From positions 1 through 30,739 of the forward strand of contig CAJUKF010000036.1 in NCBI GenBank assembly GCA_910587355.1: DNA of 30,739 bases. The letters are read 5' to 3'. The position numbers and the translations under genes are program-made. Shown here in pieces: positions 16,059-24,340 of this stretch; positions within the stretch are counted from its first letter, which is position 1, and each line of letters begins with the position of its first letter. This stretch comes from an uncultured Muribaculaceae bacterium. Lineage in GTDB: Bacteria > Bacteroidota > Bacteroidia > Bacteroidales > Muribaculaceae. The notes beneath the pieces were generated by a model. The model searched no databases, had not been told where the DNA came from, and worked only from the letters and a program-made list of their open reading frames with translations.

Positions 16059-16997
16059 CTATTGTTTCTCCAGCAGCGAGTATACGGCAGCGGATATGCG
16101 TGTTATTGCTTCCGAGGCCTGCTCTTCGTTGCCGTTGAAATCTTTGACGAATACGGCCAAGGCGTACATGGGGCCGTCCGGCAAGATAATAAAGGCTACA
16201 TCGTTGTGGGCGGCGAACCGGCCCGTCGCGGTACGGTAGCCCGAGCCTGTTTTGTGAGCAGTATAGATGTTTGCATTATCGGGAAGTCCGGCTTTGATTC
16301 TGTCGCGTCCGGTGATGCATTCCTCCAGGGTTCTTTTGATAAAGGATTGTTTTGTTTCACTGACAATACTGTCGGTGAATATACGGGCCATAAGCGCGGC
16401 TGCTCCCAGTGGTGAGGTACAGTTGGCATAGGCCTTGTCGTGGGCGGCCGACATTTCGTACTCGGTATATGCAATCTGAAAACTTTCACGTGGAATGAGA
16501 GTTGCAATCAGGCTGTCGCTCTGAGCAACCCCGACTAATTCGCGGAACATGAGGTTGCTGGCGTTATTGTCGCTCATCGACAGCGTATAATGAAGTAAAT
16601 CCTTAACGGATAATGTGAACACGGTGTCTGTGTGTTCTTTCAGCATCGGGCTCCAGGTGTTCGGGTCAAGTTCGTCGCGATGTATAGTAAGCAGGGTGTC
16701 GAGCGAAATGCCTTTGCGGTCGAAATCCTCACATATGGCGAGTGCCTGATGCACCTTGAATACGCTCATCAAGGGGTAAATATTCTCGTTGTTGACGGCA
16801 ACCGTGTCTTTACCATTGACAATGAGAGCGACCCCGATTTCTCCATCGTAGTCCGAGACTATTGAGTTGATTGAGTCAGTCAGTATATCGGTATATGAGG
16901 CTATAGCGCTATGGCGGCAGCCGCTTATTGACCATGTCACTGATAAGAGTATGACGAGAACCGAAAACGTCAGTCGGGATTTTATGAAACACACCAT
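16059..16997 (-). CDS. Class A beta-lactamase, CfxA-like, with lipobox
   Basis: The 312-residue protein has every class A landmark: SVFK at 78-81 (nucleophile Ser78, Lys81), SDN at 142-144, an omega-loop segment IAYTEYEMS with Glu179/Glu181, and KTG at 249-251. Long stretches (PLMSVFKVHQALA, SDNNASNLMF, SFQIAYTE, TSPLGAA, KQSFIK) match the CfxA cephalosporinases of Bacteroides and Prevotella as I remember them. The leader ends in ISGC27, a good lipobox, so the enzyme may be membrane-anchored. It lies 12 bp after a lipoprotein gene on the same strand, suggesting co-transcription. It would hydrolyse beta-lactams in the periplasm. No transposon or integrase is visible beside it, unlike CfxA on mobilizable elements. 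Confidence 0.94.
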   Translation of the reverse strand: MVCFIKSRLTFSVLVILLSVTWSISGCRHSAIASYTDILTDSINSIVSDYDGEIGVALIVNGKDTVAVNNENIYPLMSVFKVHQALAICEDFDRKGISLDTLLTIHRDELDPNTWSPMLKEHTDTVFTLSVKDLLHYTLSMSDNNASNLMFRELVGVAQSDSLIATLIPRESFQIAYTEYEMSAAHDKAYANCTSPLGAAALMARIFTDSIVSETKQSFIKRTLEECITGRDRIKAGLPDNANIYTAHKTGSGYRTATGRFAAHNDVAFIILPDGPMYALAVFVKDFNGNEEQASEAITRISAAVYSLLEKQ

Positions 16998-17009
16998 GAG
17001 AGGATTCAG

Positions 17010-17636
17010 CTATTTCAGATTTGAGAAATCAACGTCTGGCAACAATGTCTGGACTTTGGATGCCGGTAATGATAGCCAGCATTCACCTTCCGTGATAGGC
17101 ATGCTTATCCATGGGTCGTACAGTATTTCTCTGTTGAATTCCATGACGAGTCTTTTGCCTATATTTGCAGAAGTGATTCTTTCCCATTGTTTTTTGTTTC
17201 GGAATAGGAGAGTCACTGTCAATGTGTCATCGTAGCCCTGAAGCCGTTTAACATCGGTAACCTTCACGGCTTGGTTCAATACCGGAGTCTGATGGAAAAT
17301 AACTAAATTTGTCTTTTCGGATTCATCATTTTCCATCCATTGATATTTGAGCCCCTGGGCATTGAGCGACGAATCATTCTGCTCCAGCAGTTGCGTCATT
17401 TTTTCAACTTCCTCGGTTGTATAGTTGTAGCGCAGAGGCAGAAGACCCTCGACCGCTGCCGTATCGGTTATGACAATCTCGACAGAGTCAAAAGGGACGG
17501 TTTCATACGCGGCAACCTCCAGTAAGGTGTTTGCTGTCCCGCTTGTCTTATTGTTGTCGGTATGGCTATATACACATGAACCGGCGGCAATTGCGATGCC
17601 TGTAAGCATCGCTAAGCAATAATATGATTTTAACAT
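17010..17636 (-). CDS. Lipoprotein with SecDF P1-head-like C-terminal domain
   Basis: The 208-residue protein has a signal peptide with lipobox AGSC21. Residues about 40-130 are not recognised. The C-terminal part, about 150-200, reads ITSANIGKRLVMEFNREI and then MPITEGECWLS. This follows the pattern of the SecD periplasmic P1-head subdomain (Gly-Lys-Arg-Leu, a short beta turn, then a P-I-x-x-G segment). It is 12 bp upstream of the beta-lactamase gene and probably in the same transcript. A role in periplasmic protein folding or in sensing would be speculation. Lipoprotein assignment is firm; the domain match is by eye. Confidence 0.7.
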   Translation of the reverse strand: MLKSYYCLAMLTGIAIAAGSCVYSHTDNNKTSGTANTLLEVAAYETVPFDSVEIVITDTAAVEGLLPLRYNYTTEEVEKMTQLLEQNDSSLNAQGLKYQWMENDESEKTNLVIFHQTPVLNQAVKVTDVKRLQGYDDTLTVTLLFRNKKQWERITSANIGKRLVMEFNREILYDPWISMPITEGECWLSLPASKVQTLLPDVDFSNLK

Positions 17637-17699
17637 AACCGAATCTGATTTATTGTGTGCGGATTTATCGATGTCATTGATTCAAAATGTAAGAAAGCA

Positions 17700-18092
17700 T
17701 CAGCCGGCATAAAGATGTTCGGCAGTTTCGAGGAAACTCAGGAAATCGTCAATTCGATATGGGCGTATGCGGTTTCTGCCTTTAGAATCATCGGCTACAA
17801 ACTTTATCTGCCTGAGGCTGTCAGAAAAGATTGAAGGTGCTATGAAAATACTGTCGGCATCTTCGGTGTATTTTTCTTTGAAATCCACATGATGTCTTTT
17901 TATCGGCCAGATTTCCATCATCGTCTGGGTGCGTCCTTCAGCCATAGTCACCTCCACAAGAATGCCTTTTGTGTCTTCAAACCACTCGATGTCACCGATT
18001 CCACCACCGGCGGTTGATGTCGGCAAACCTGTATCATCGGCAGCATAGTTTGGCAATACACGCACGTGCGGTAACCTTGATTTAATCGCCAA
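17700..18092 (-). pseudogene. C-terminal remnant of an AlwI-family type II restriction endonuclease
   Basis: The 130-codon frame contains RLPHVRVLPNYAADDTGLP, STAGGGIGDIEWFE and ILVEVTMAEGRTQTMMEIWP. These match the nuclease core of AlwI-family restriction enzymes (GGATC recognition) as I recall them; an acidic residue in GDIEWFE and Glu in VEVT would be metal-binding. Intact family members are several hundred residues long. Here the frame opens only with a TTG, 16 bp after the xth stop codon, with no ribosome binding site, so the N-terminal specificity part is gone. No cognate DNA methyltransferase is in the window. It appears to be a leftover of a lost restriction-modification system. Confidence 0.72.
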
Positions 18093-18108
18093 GGGGAGGT
18101 CAGCGTTC

Positions 18109-18864
18109 TCATCGTAGCTCGATGCTCACCGGACAGTGGTCCGAGCCATGGATGTCGGGATGAATCTCGGCTGCGGCGAGGCGGTCGGCGAGGCGACGGC
18201 TGATAAGGAAATAGTCGATACGCCACCCGACGTTTCTTGTACGGGCTGCCGCACGGAAACTCCACCAGCTGTAAGCTCCGCGGCGGTCGGGATACAGATA
18301 CCGGAAGGTGTCTATGAATCCGCTGTCGAGCAGGGTGGTAAGACACCGGCGTTCCTCATCCGTGAAACCGGGATTCTGATGATTGGTTTTGGGGTGGGCA
18401 AGGTCGATTTCCTCATGGGCGCAATTGAGGTCGCCGCAGATGATGACGGGTTTCTCCGCATCGAGTTTCGTGATGTATTCCCGGAATTCGTTTTCCCAGT
18501 CCATACGGTAATCGAGACGGGTAAGTTCTGCCTGCGAATTAGGCGTATATACGTTTACAAGGAAAAAGTCTTCGAATTCGAGCGTGAGTACTCGGCCTTC
18601 CTTGTCGTGACGCTCGACCCCAATGTTACGGCGCACGCTCAGCGGATGTTTACGGGTGAATATGGCCGTGCCGGAATACCCCTTGCGCTCGGCGTAATTG
18701 TAATAGGCTTCATAACCTTCGAACTGCAGGTCTATCTGGCCTTCCTGCAGTTTGATTTCCTGGAGACAGAAAAAGTCGGCATCCATTGAAGCGAATATCT
18801 CATTGAAGCCTTTAGAGACGACGGCGCGCAGGCCGTTGACGTTCCATGATATGAATTTAAGCAT
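18109..18864 (-). CDS. xth: Exodeoxyribonuclease III
   Basis: The 251-residue protein is a complete ExoIII/AP endonuclease of the exonuclease-endonuclease-phosphatase superfamily. Visible signatures are ISWNVNGLRA at 5-14, LQEIK with metal-binding Glu36, NVYTPNS at 104-110, GDLNCAHEEIDL with Asp145 and Asn147, NVGWRIDY at 211-218, and GSDHCPV with Asp242-His243. It removes 3' blocks and cuts at abasic sites in base excision repair. It lies 4 bp after rnfA, so it appears to be the last gene of the rnf operon. Confidence 0.96.
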   Translation of the reverse strand: MLKFISWNVNGLRAVVSKGFNEIFASMDADFFCLQEIKLQEGQIDLQFEGYEAYYNYAERKGYSGTAIFTRKHPLSVRRNIGVERHDKEGRVLTLEFEDFFLVNVYTPNSQAELTRLDYRMDWENEFREYITKLDAEKPVIICGDLNCAHEEIDLAHPKTNHQNPGFTDEERRCLTTLLDSGFIDTFRYLYPDRRGAYSWWSFRAAARTRNVGWRIDYFLISRRLADRLAAAEIHPDIHGSDHCPVSIELR

Positions 18865-18868
18865 TTTA

Positions 18869-19450
18869 TTATCCGATTTTAATGCCTGCGAATCCCATAA
18901 ATGCCATTGCGAGGATTCCGGCTACGATTAAAGCAATAGGTACGCCACGCATCGAGCGGGGCACATCGGCGAGTTCGAGCTGAGAGCGAATGGCCGCGAA
19001 GAGCACTATCGCCAGACCGAATCCGAGTGCGGTCGAGACAGCGTATACGATTGAGTACAGGAAATCAAAATTCTTGTTCGCCGCGATAATTGCGGTGCCG
19101 AGTACGGCGCAGTTGGTTGTAATCAGAGGCAGATAGACTCCAAGAGCCACGTAAAGCCCCGGCGCACTTTTCTTCATCACTATTTCGAGCATCTGCACCA
19201 GAATCGCAATTACGAGAATGAAAGCGATTGTCTGGAGATAGACAAGCCCCAGCGGCACGAGTACATAATGCTGCAGAAGCCATGTGACGGCGGTGGCGAG
19301 AGCCATGACGAATGCCACCGCCATGCTCATGCCGCATGCCGAATCAATGTTTTTTGAAACACCTATGAAAGGACAGATGCCGAGGAACTGGGCGAATACG
19401 ATGTTGTTGACCAGTATGGCGCTGAATATTATGGCGATATAGGTGAGCAT
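18869..19450 (-). CDS. rnfA: Rnf electron transport complex subunit A
   Basis: The 193-residue membrane protein has about six hydrophobic segments and the family signatures NNIVFAQFLGICPFIGVSK near the N-terminus and LPLITTNCAVLG in the middle, each with a cysteine associated with the intramembrane iron site. It pairs with RnfE as the inverted membrane core of the Rnf ion pump. It begins 3 bp after the rnfE stop and is followed 4 bp later by xth. Confidence 0.96.
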   Translation of the reverse strand: MLTYIAIIFSAILVNNIVFAQFLGICPFIGVSKNIDSACGMSMAVAFVMALATAVTWLLQHYVLVPLGLVYLQTIAFILVIAILVQMLEIVMKKSAPGLYVALGVYLPLITTNCAVLGTAIIAANKNFDFLYSIVYAVSTALGFGLAIVLFAAIRSQLELADVPRSMRGVPIALIVAGILAMAFMGFAGIKIG

Positions 19451-19453
19451 GGC

Positions 19454-20041
19454 TTATCTTCCTTCTTTAAGACGGTTGAACAATGCTATCAGCAGTCCCA
19501 GTACGATGAACGCACCAGGAGCGAGTACAAACAGCAACGCTCCGTAGTCGGAGCTGTAGAGCTGTTGGCCGAATACGGCGCCTGTGCCGAGAATCTCACG
19601 CACGCAGCCTATGAGGGTGAGGGCAAGCGTGAAGCCCAGGCCTATGCCGATGCCGTCGCATACCGACAGCCACGGATTGTTTTTGGATGCGAAAGCCTCG
19701 GCACGTCCGAGCAGGATGCAATTCACCACAATCAGAGGGATGAATATGCCCAGTGATGCGTTGAGGGCCGGCAGCCATGCCTGCATGACCATTTGCACAA
19801 TGGTGACAAACGAGGCAATCAGCAGAATGAATGCCGGAATGCGTACTTTGTCGGGTATGATGCCCTTGAGTGCCGACACCGTGAAATTGGAGCATATGAG
19901 CACCATCATCGTCGCCAGGCCCATCGACATGCCGGTAATCGCCGACGAAGTTGTGCCTAAGGTAGGGCAGAGGCCCAGTATGAGCACAAACGTGGGGTTG
20001 CGCCTGAAGAGTCCGTCGATTATTACTTTGAGAGACTTCAT
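19454..20041 (-). CDS. rnfE: Rnf electron transport complex subunit E
   Basis: The 195-residue membrane protein carries RNPTFVLILGLCPTLGTTSSA at the start and FIPLIVVNCILLGRAEAFAS in the middle, diagnostic of RnfE/RsxE/NqrD and homologous to RnfA. It is expected to form, with RnfA, the pathway for electrons across the membrane coupled to Na+ or H+ movement. Its ATG overlaps the rnfG stop by 4 bp, implying translational coupling. Confidence 0.96.
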   Translation of the reverse strand: MKSLKVIIDGLFRRNPTFVLILGLCPTLGTTSSAITGMSMGLATMMVLICSNFTVSALKGIIPDKVRIPAFILLIASFVTIVQMVMQAWLPALNASLGIFIPLIVVNCILLGRAEAFASKNNPWLSVCDGIGIGLGFTLALTLIGCVREILGTGAVFGQQLYSSDYGALLFVLAPGAFIVLGLLIALFNRLKEGR

Positions 20042-20583
20042 TTTTTATAAGATTGAAAAGCCTGTCGGGCATGGTTGACTGCGTCAAGAAAAGCACGCGA
20101 TGTGATTGTGGCGCCAGTGATAGCGTCGATGTCGCCTCCATCGTTTTTCACCGACAGGGTGGCCGAGGAACCTATTACCGAGTGGGGAGCCGTGGCGAAC
20201 CATTCGCCCATTCGCGCGCCGAGACCGGGAGTCTCCTGATGTTCGAGTACGCGGTAACCGGTAAGCTTACCGTCGTTATCAAAGCCGGTGATTATGGCGA
20301 TGCGTCCGCTGAATCCGTTGTCGCTGTATGTTTCTATGGCGATTCCAACAGGCTCGCTTCCACGGGTAGCCTGATAGAGCGGTAGGCCATCCGACTGCAC
20401 TTCGGTGGCGATTATATCGTTGTCGAAAGGTGGCAGAATGGCCTCCATTGCTTCGAGGCGCGTACGTCGGGCCGTTTCCTTGATTGCATCGGCAGTGGCT
20501 TCGTTCACGGCTGCGAGTGCGGCGCCGATAGCGACGGTGAGGCCGGTGAGCGAAAGAATCATGTTACGCAGACTCGATTTCAT
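20038..20583 (-). CDS. rnfG: Rnf electron transport complex subunit G (FMN-binding)
   Basis: The 181-residue protein has one N-terminal membrane helix (about 8-27) and a periplasmic FMN-binding domain. The flavinylation motif Dxx(S/T)GAT is seen as DAITGAT at 153-159, so Thr159 is the predicted covalent FMN attachment site. It needs an ApbE flavin transferase, which is not in this window. It overlaps rnfD and rnfE by 4 bp on each side. Confidence 0.95.
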   Translation of the reverse strand: MKSSLRNMILSLTGLTVAIGAALAAVNEATADAIKETARRTRLEAMEAILPPFDNDIIATEVQSDGLPLYQATRGSEPVGIAIETYSDNGFSGRIAIITGFDNDGKLTGYRVLEHQETPGLGARMGEWFATAPHSVIGSSATLSVKNDGGDIDAITGATITSRAFLDAVNHARQAFQSYKK

Positions 20584-21539
20584 GCCGCCGCCTCCTTTCT
20601 GCGCGGTGAAAAGCGCGCGTTATGCATATATCTGTTGATTAGCGGAGTTGCACCGTTCATTATCAGTATGGCGAATGATATCCCTTCGGGGTATGAGCCC
20701 CAGCGGCGTATTACAGCAGTGTTTATGCCAATCATAAGGCCGTAAAGAAGCATGCCGCGTCTGCTCATCGGTGAAGTTACGTAATCGGTAGCCATGAATA
20801 TGGCGCCTATCAGAAGTCCGCCGCTAAGAATATCGGTCAGCGGAGGAAATCCTGCAATCAGGTCGACGAGTACGAGGCCTGCGACTATCGACACAGGTAT
20901 ATGCCATTTGATTATTCTCAAAGCCAGCAGATAGATGAAGCCGAGCAGAAGAGCCGCAGCGCTTACTTCGCCCATTGAGCCGCCCATATCGCCAGTGAAC
21001 ATTCCGAGCATGTCGAGAGCGCCGCTGTCGGCAAGGCCCATTTTCAGCTGAGAGAGAACGGTGGCGCCGGTCGCACCGTCGGTATCAGTGAAGGGACTGG
21101 CGGGAAGAGGCCACGTAGTCATTGCCACCGGGAATGAAATCAGCAGAAAGACACGGCCCACAAGCGCCGGATTGAAAATGTTGCACCCAAGACCGCCGAA
21201 TGCCATTTTTGCAATACCGATAGCGACAATACCGCCGGCAGCGGCCATCCACAGAGGCAGCCCGGAAGGCAGTGTCAGCGCGAGAAGAACACCTGTGAGT
21301 ATGGCCGAGCAATCGCTGAGCGACACAGGACGGCGCAGCATATAACGGGTAATGAGCCATTCGGTGGCTACGCATGAGGCAACCGATGTGACGAGTACCC
21401 ACAAGGCAGGCAAGCCGAAGAACCACAAAGCGCACGCCACAGCCGGAGCGAGTGCTATGAGCACATGGCGCATAATACCTCCGGTAGTGCGACCGGTGTG
21501 TATGTGGGGCGAAGGCGAGAATATTATTTTTTGTGTCAT
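20580..21539 (-). CDS. rnfD: Rnf electron transport complex subunit D (FMN-binding membrane protein)
   Basis: The 319-residue protein has multiple hydrophobic segments, an N-terminal SPSPHIHTG as in RnfD/NqrB, and CNIFNPALVGRVFLL. The flavinylation motif DGATGAT at 154-160 predicts FMN on Thr160. It passes electrons between cytoplasmic RnfC/B and periplasmic RnfG. The start overlaps the rnfC stop by 4 bp. Confidence 0.96.
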   Translation of the reverse strand: MTQKIIFSPSPHIHTGRTTGGIMRHVLIALAPAVACALWFFGLPALWVLVTSVASCVATEWLITRYMLRRPVSLSDCSAILTGVLLALTLPSGLPLWMAAAGGIVAIGIAKMAFGGLGCNIFNPALVGRVFLLISFPVAMTTWPLPASPFTDTDGATGATVLSQLKMGLADSGALDMLGMFTGDMGGSMGEVSAAALLLGFIYLLALRIIKWHIPVSIVAGLVLVDLIAGFPPLTDILSGGLLIGAIFMATDYVTSPMSRRGMLLYGLMIGINTAVIRRWGSYPEGISFAILIMNGATPLINRYMHNARFSPRRKEAAA

Positions 21540-22861
21540 TTGCGTGAACGTTGTTTTGCAACTCTGATAAAATCAAGAATCGGACGGGACGAAGGACATG
21601 ACCAGCTGCATGAGCCGCACTCGATGCAATCCGCGACATCGGCTGCCGCGGCTTCCTCGAACATGCGCAGACGTCCGTAGGTTGCCAGAAGATATGGGTC
21701 AAGCCCCATGGGACATGCGTCTGAGCAGGCTCCGCAGCGTATGCATGGCTGAATGGGGCGATGCCCTTTGCCGGATAGAATTGTAAGTCCCGACGTGCCT
21801 TTGGTCACAGGTGTGTCAAGGCGTACGGCCGTACGTCCCATCATCGGGCCTCCGACTATTACGCGTGCTTCTTCAGGCAAGGTGTACGGGAAGTCGGCCA
21901 ACGGAGTGCCGATTGCAGCCATGTAGTTGCAGCGTTGTCCGGCAGGAATATCTCCGGTTATGGTCACTATGCGCTCAATCAGCGGCTGTCCGGTGGCAAC
22001 CGCCTGCCATACGGCAAAAGCTGTGGCTACATTATGAACGATTACACCTACGGATATCGGCAAGCCACCTGAGCCGACACGCCTGCCGGTCACTGCTTCA
22101 ATCAGCTGTTTTTCGCCGCCCTGCGGATATTTGGTCTTTACAGGCATCACCGATATATTATGGGCGCTGTCAAGGGCGGAGCGCATGGCTTTGATTGCAC
22201 GCGGCTTGTTGTCCTCAATTGCAATCACAGCCTTTTCGATAGAGGCGGCTTTCATTATCAGTTCTACGCCTTCGACAGTCTGGGGCGCCCATGTGCACAT
22301 CAGAGCATCGTCACACATTAGATATGGCTCGCATTCGCAGCCGTTGATGATAAGCGTATCTGCTTTCTGTGTCGGCTTCAGACCTATTTTCACATGTGAT
22401 GGGAATGTTGCTCCGCCAAGGCCGACTATGCCGGCGCTTAAAATACGTGACTGTATCTCTTTGGAAGAGAGTGATTCGGACAAATCTCTTGACGATGCTT
22501 CCGGAACGGTTTTTGTCCAATATTCGACACGAGCGCAGATGTCACTCTCATGCTCGGTCTCATCGGCCTTGATTATTATGGCCCGGCCGTTTTTTCCGTT
22601 GGGGAGCACGACATCTTCAATAGAGTTTACTATGCCCGAAATTGGGGCGTGAACAGATGCTGACACATATGAGGCACTTTCGGCAATGAGCATTCCGCGG
22701 GTTACTTTGTCTCCTTTTCCTACAATCGGTGCTGCCGGTGCTCCAAGGTGCTGCGACAAGAGAACTGTCGCTGTCATCGGAAGTGACTGAAATTGTATTT
22801 CGGGCGATGCGGTCTTGAATCCATGAGGATGTATACCGCCTGTCTTGAATGTATGGCTCAT
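21536..22861 (-). CDS. rnfC: Rnf electron transport complex subunit C
   Basis: The 441-residue cytoplasmic protein begins with the RnfC leader motif GGIHPHGFK. It then has an NADH/FMN-binding region resembling the Nuo51/NqrF-type fold (GLGGATFPSHVKIGL, INGCECEPYL). Near the C-terminus there are two [4Fe-4S] ligand sets, CIRCGACSDACP and CIECGSCSWSCP. It is the NAD(H)-interacting subunit. Length is typical of bacterial RnfC without the long Ala-rich extension of gamma-proteobacteria. It overlaps rnfB and rnfD by 4 bp each. Confidence 0.97.
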   Translation of the reverse strand: MSHTFKTGGIHPHGFKTASPEIQFQSLPMTATVLLSQHLGAPAAPIVGKGDKVTRGMLIAESASYVSASVHAPISGIVNSIEDVVLPNGKNGRAIIIKADETEHESDICARVEYWTKTVPEASSRDLSESLSSKEIQSRILSAGIVGLGGATFPSHVKIGLKPTQKADTLIINGCECEPYLMCDDALMCTWAPQTVEGVELIMKAASIEKAVIAIEDNKPRAIKAMRSALDSAHNISVMPVKTKYPQGGEKQLIEAVTGRRVGSGGLPISVGVIVHNVATAFAVWQAVATGQPLIERIVTITGDIPAGQRCNYMAAIGTPLADFPYTLPEEARVIVGGPMMGRTAVRLDTPVTKGTSGLTILSGKGHRPIQPCIRCGACSDACPMGLDPYLLATYGRLRMFEEAAAADVADCIECGSCSWSCPSSRPILDFIRVAKQRSRK

Positions 22862-23697
22862 GATTGAACGGCGGTTTTATTCAGTACAGGGAATGAGGAG
22901 AGAATCGCTCCGGTCGGGCAGACAGTCACGCATTTGCTGCAAGTCTTGCATAGGTCAGGATTGATATATGAGAGATTATCGGAGACAGTGACAGCGCCGA
23001 ACGGACAGGCTTTCACACATTTTGAGCAGGCTATGCACGCGGCTGTGCATGTCTTGCGGGCTAAGGCACCGCGTTCTCGGTTGGAGCAGGCCACCCATAC
23101 GCGACGGTCACGCAGCCCCGCGGGACGTAGCTCTATGATGTGTCGCGGACATTCATTGACGCAAGCGCCGCATGCGGTGCACTTGTCGGGGTCTATAACA
23201 GGAAGTTTTGTCGTTGGGTCGATGTTTATGGCCCCGAATTTACAAACGGCCACACAGTCTCCGCAGCCGAGGCATCCGTACGCACATCCGCGTGTGCCTA
23301 CGCCTGTGGCGTCCATAATGGAGCATGTCAGAGCGCCGTCGTAGGTATATAATTCCTGGCGGGCATCACATGAACCGTTACACCTTACAACAGCTATGTG
23401 TCGTTCTGTGGCTTCGGCAGCAACGCCGAGAACAGATGCTATCGCTTCGATATTTTCTGCTGTCGACACAGGGCAATGCAGCCCTTTGAGGGACCCCTGA
23501 CTCACGCAGCGGGCCGCAAAATCGCGACAGCCTTTAAGGCCGCATCCTCCGCAGTTGGCATCGGGGAGCACGGAGACTATGCGGTCAATACGCGGGTCTT
23601 CATCTACGCGGAATTTACGAGCCGTGGCATAGAGCAAGAGAGCTCCTGCGAAGCCTATAAGCCCGAGCACCACCACCGAGCAAATAATTAGATTCAT
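22858..23697 (-). CDS. rnfB: Rnf electron transport complex subunit B (polyferredoxin)
   Basis: The 279-residue protein has an N-terminal membrane anchor (about 3-25). A four-iron-four-sulfur domain follows with Cys49, Cys52, Cys57 and Cys75. At least four further ferredoxin-type cysteine clusters follow (CLGCGDCVAVC, CTACGACVNEC, CIACSKCVKAC, CKTCSKCVTVC), i.e. two 2[4Fe-4S] modules. It should accept electrons from reduced ferredoxin and feed the Rnf pump. It lies 61 bp after rseC and overlaps rnfC by 4 bp. Confidence 0.97.
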   Translation of the reverse strand: MNLIICSVVVLGLIGFAGALLLYATARKFRVDEDPRIDRIVSVLPDANCGGCGLKGCRDFAARCVSQGSLKGLHCPVSTAENIEAIASVLGVAAEATERHIAVVRCNGSCDARQELYTYDGALTCSIMDATGVGTRGCAYGCLGCGDCVAVCKFGAINIDPTTKLPVIDPDKCTACGACVNECPRHIIELRPAGLRDRRVWVACSNRERGALARKTCTAACIACSKCVKACPFGAVTVSDNLSYINPDLCKTCSKCVTVCPTGAILSSFPVLNKTAVQS

Positions 23698-23758
23698 AGA
23701 CTGACGGCAAAAGATTACGACTTGAAATGATTTTGAATTGTTTAAAAGGTATCTGAGG

Positions 23759-24193
23759 TTATTTACAGATTTTCACAACTTTCCATTCGGGACGGTTGCC
23801 TCCGAGCCACCGGTTTACAATGGCATAACAAAGGCTGGCGGCTAAAATGGCTGCAAGGGCCGAAAGACCGTCTTCAACGTGCAGCAGATGCATTATAATG
23901 GCAACTGCGAGAAATACCACAAGAGGCATCACGAGCATCTGTACTGTGGCTTTAACTCTTGCGGCGCAGGGCGTTTCGATTTCCACTCGGCGTCCTATGA
24001 TGTCCTCGCTCAACAGTCCCTCGGGAATGTCTGCTTCGATAGTGCCTCCGTGCATGCGGACGGGATTGCAAGAGGAGGAGAGCGCACAGCCCGCACATTC
24101 AGCCGGATTTACAGGCTGCTCAAGGCGTACTTTTACTATGCCTCTGTTTATTGCGACAACTCGTGCCGTGTGATTTATGATTGATTTTTCCAT
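23759..24193 (-). CDS. rseC: RseC/MucC family protein (SoxR reducing system)
   Basis: The 144-residue protein has the RseC layout: a small N-terminal beta domain with a cysteine cluster (ECAGCALSSSC, about 32-42), then two hydrophobic helices (about 88-104 and 109-127). RseC-like proteins are encoded next to rnf in many bacteria and are linked to reduction of SoxR by the Rsx/Rnf complex. Here it is the first gene of the operon, right behind a well-formed promoter. Whether SoxR exists in this organism cannot be told, so a general rnf accessory role is the safer reading. Confidence 0.9.
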   Translation of the reverse strand: MEKSIINHTARVVAINRGIVKVRLEQPVNPAECAGCALSSSCNPVRMHGGTIEADIPEGLLSEDIIGRRVEIETPCAARVKATVQMLVMPLVVFLAVAIIMHLLHVEDGLSALAAILAASLCYAIVNRWLGGNRPEWKVVKICK

Positions 24194-24212
24194 GGGGGAG
24201 CGTAATTTTCTG

Positions 24213-24243
24213 CAAAAATAAGCATTATTTGCTCCCTTTCAAA
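24213..24243 (-). promoter_or_regulatory. Promoter of the rseC-rnf-xth operon
   Basis: Minus strand: TTTG (24243-24240) as -33, a 19-bp spacer, and TATTTTTG (24220-24213) as -7. Both elements and the spacing fit the Bacteroidetes housekeeping consensus. The -7 lies 19 bp from the rseC start codon, giving a very short leader. Confidence 0.7.
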
Positions 24244-24266
24244 CCTATTTAAAGAAAAATTTCCGT

Positions 24267-24290
24267 AAAAATTCCGATAAAAGAATTTTT
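24267..24290 (-). terminator. AT-rich hairpin downstream of dnaA, weak terminator candidate
   Basis: AAAAATTC at 24267-24274 and GAATTTTT at 24283-24290 form a perfect 8-bp inverted repeat with an 8-nt loop, about 50 bp past the dnaA stop. A second small hairpin (6-bp arms at 24300-24305 and 24312-24317) precedes it on the minus strand. AT-rich stems of this size are weak. Confidence 0.3.
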
Positions 24291-24340
24291 TTGTGATTGC
24301 ATACGTAAAAGCGTATGGGTGAGATAGGTATTAAGTAATT

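Noticed and set aside
17641..17699. Promoter for the lipoprotein/beta-lactamase pair
   Set aside because: The best minus-strand match is TACATTTTG, which has three rather than two bases between TA and TTTG; not strong enough to call.
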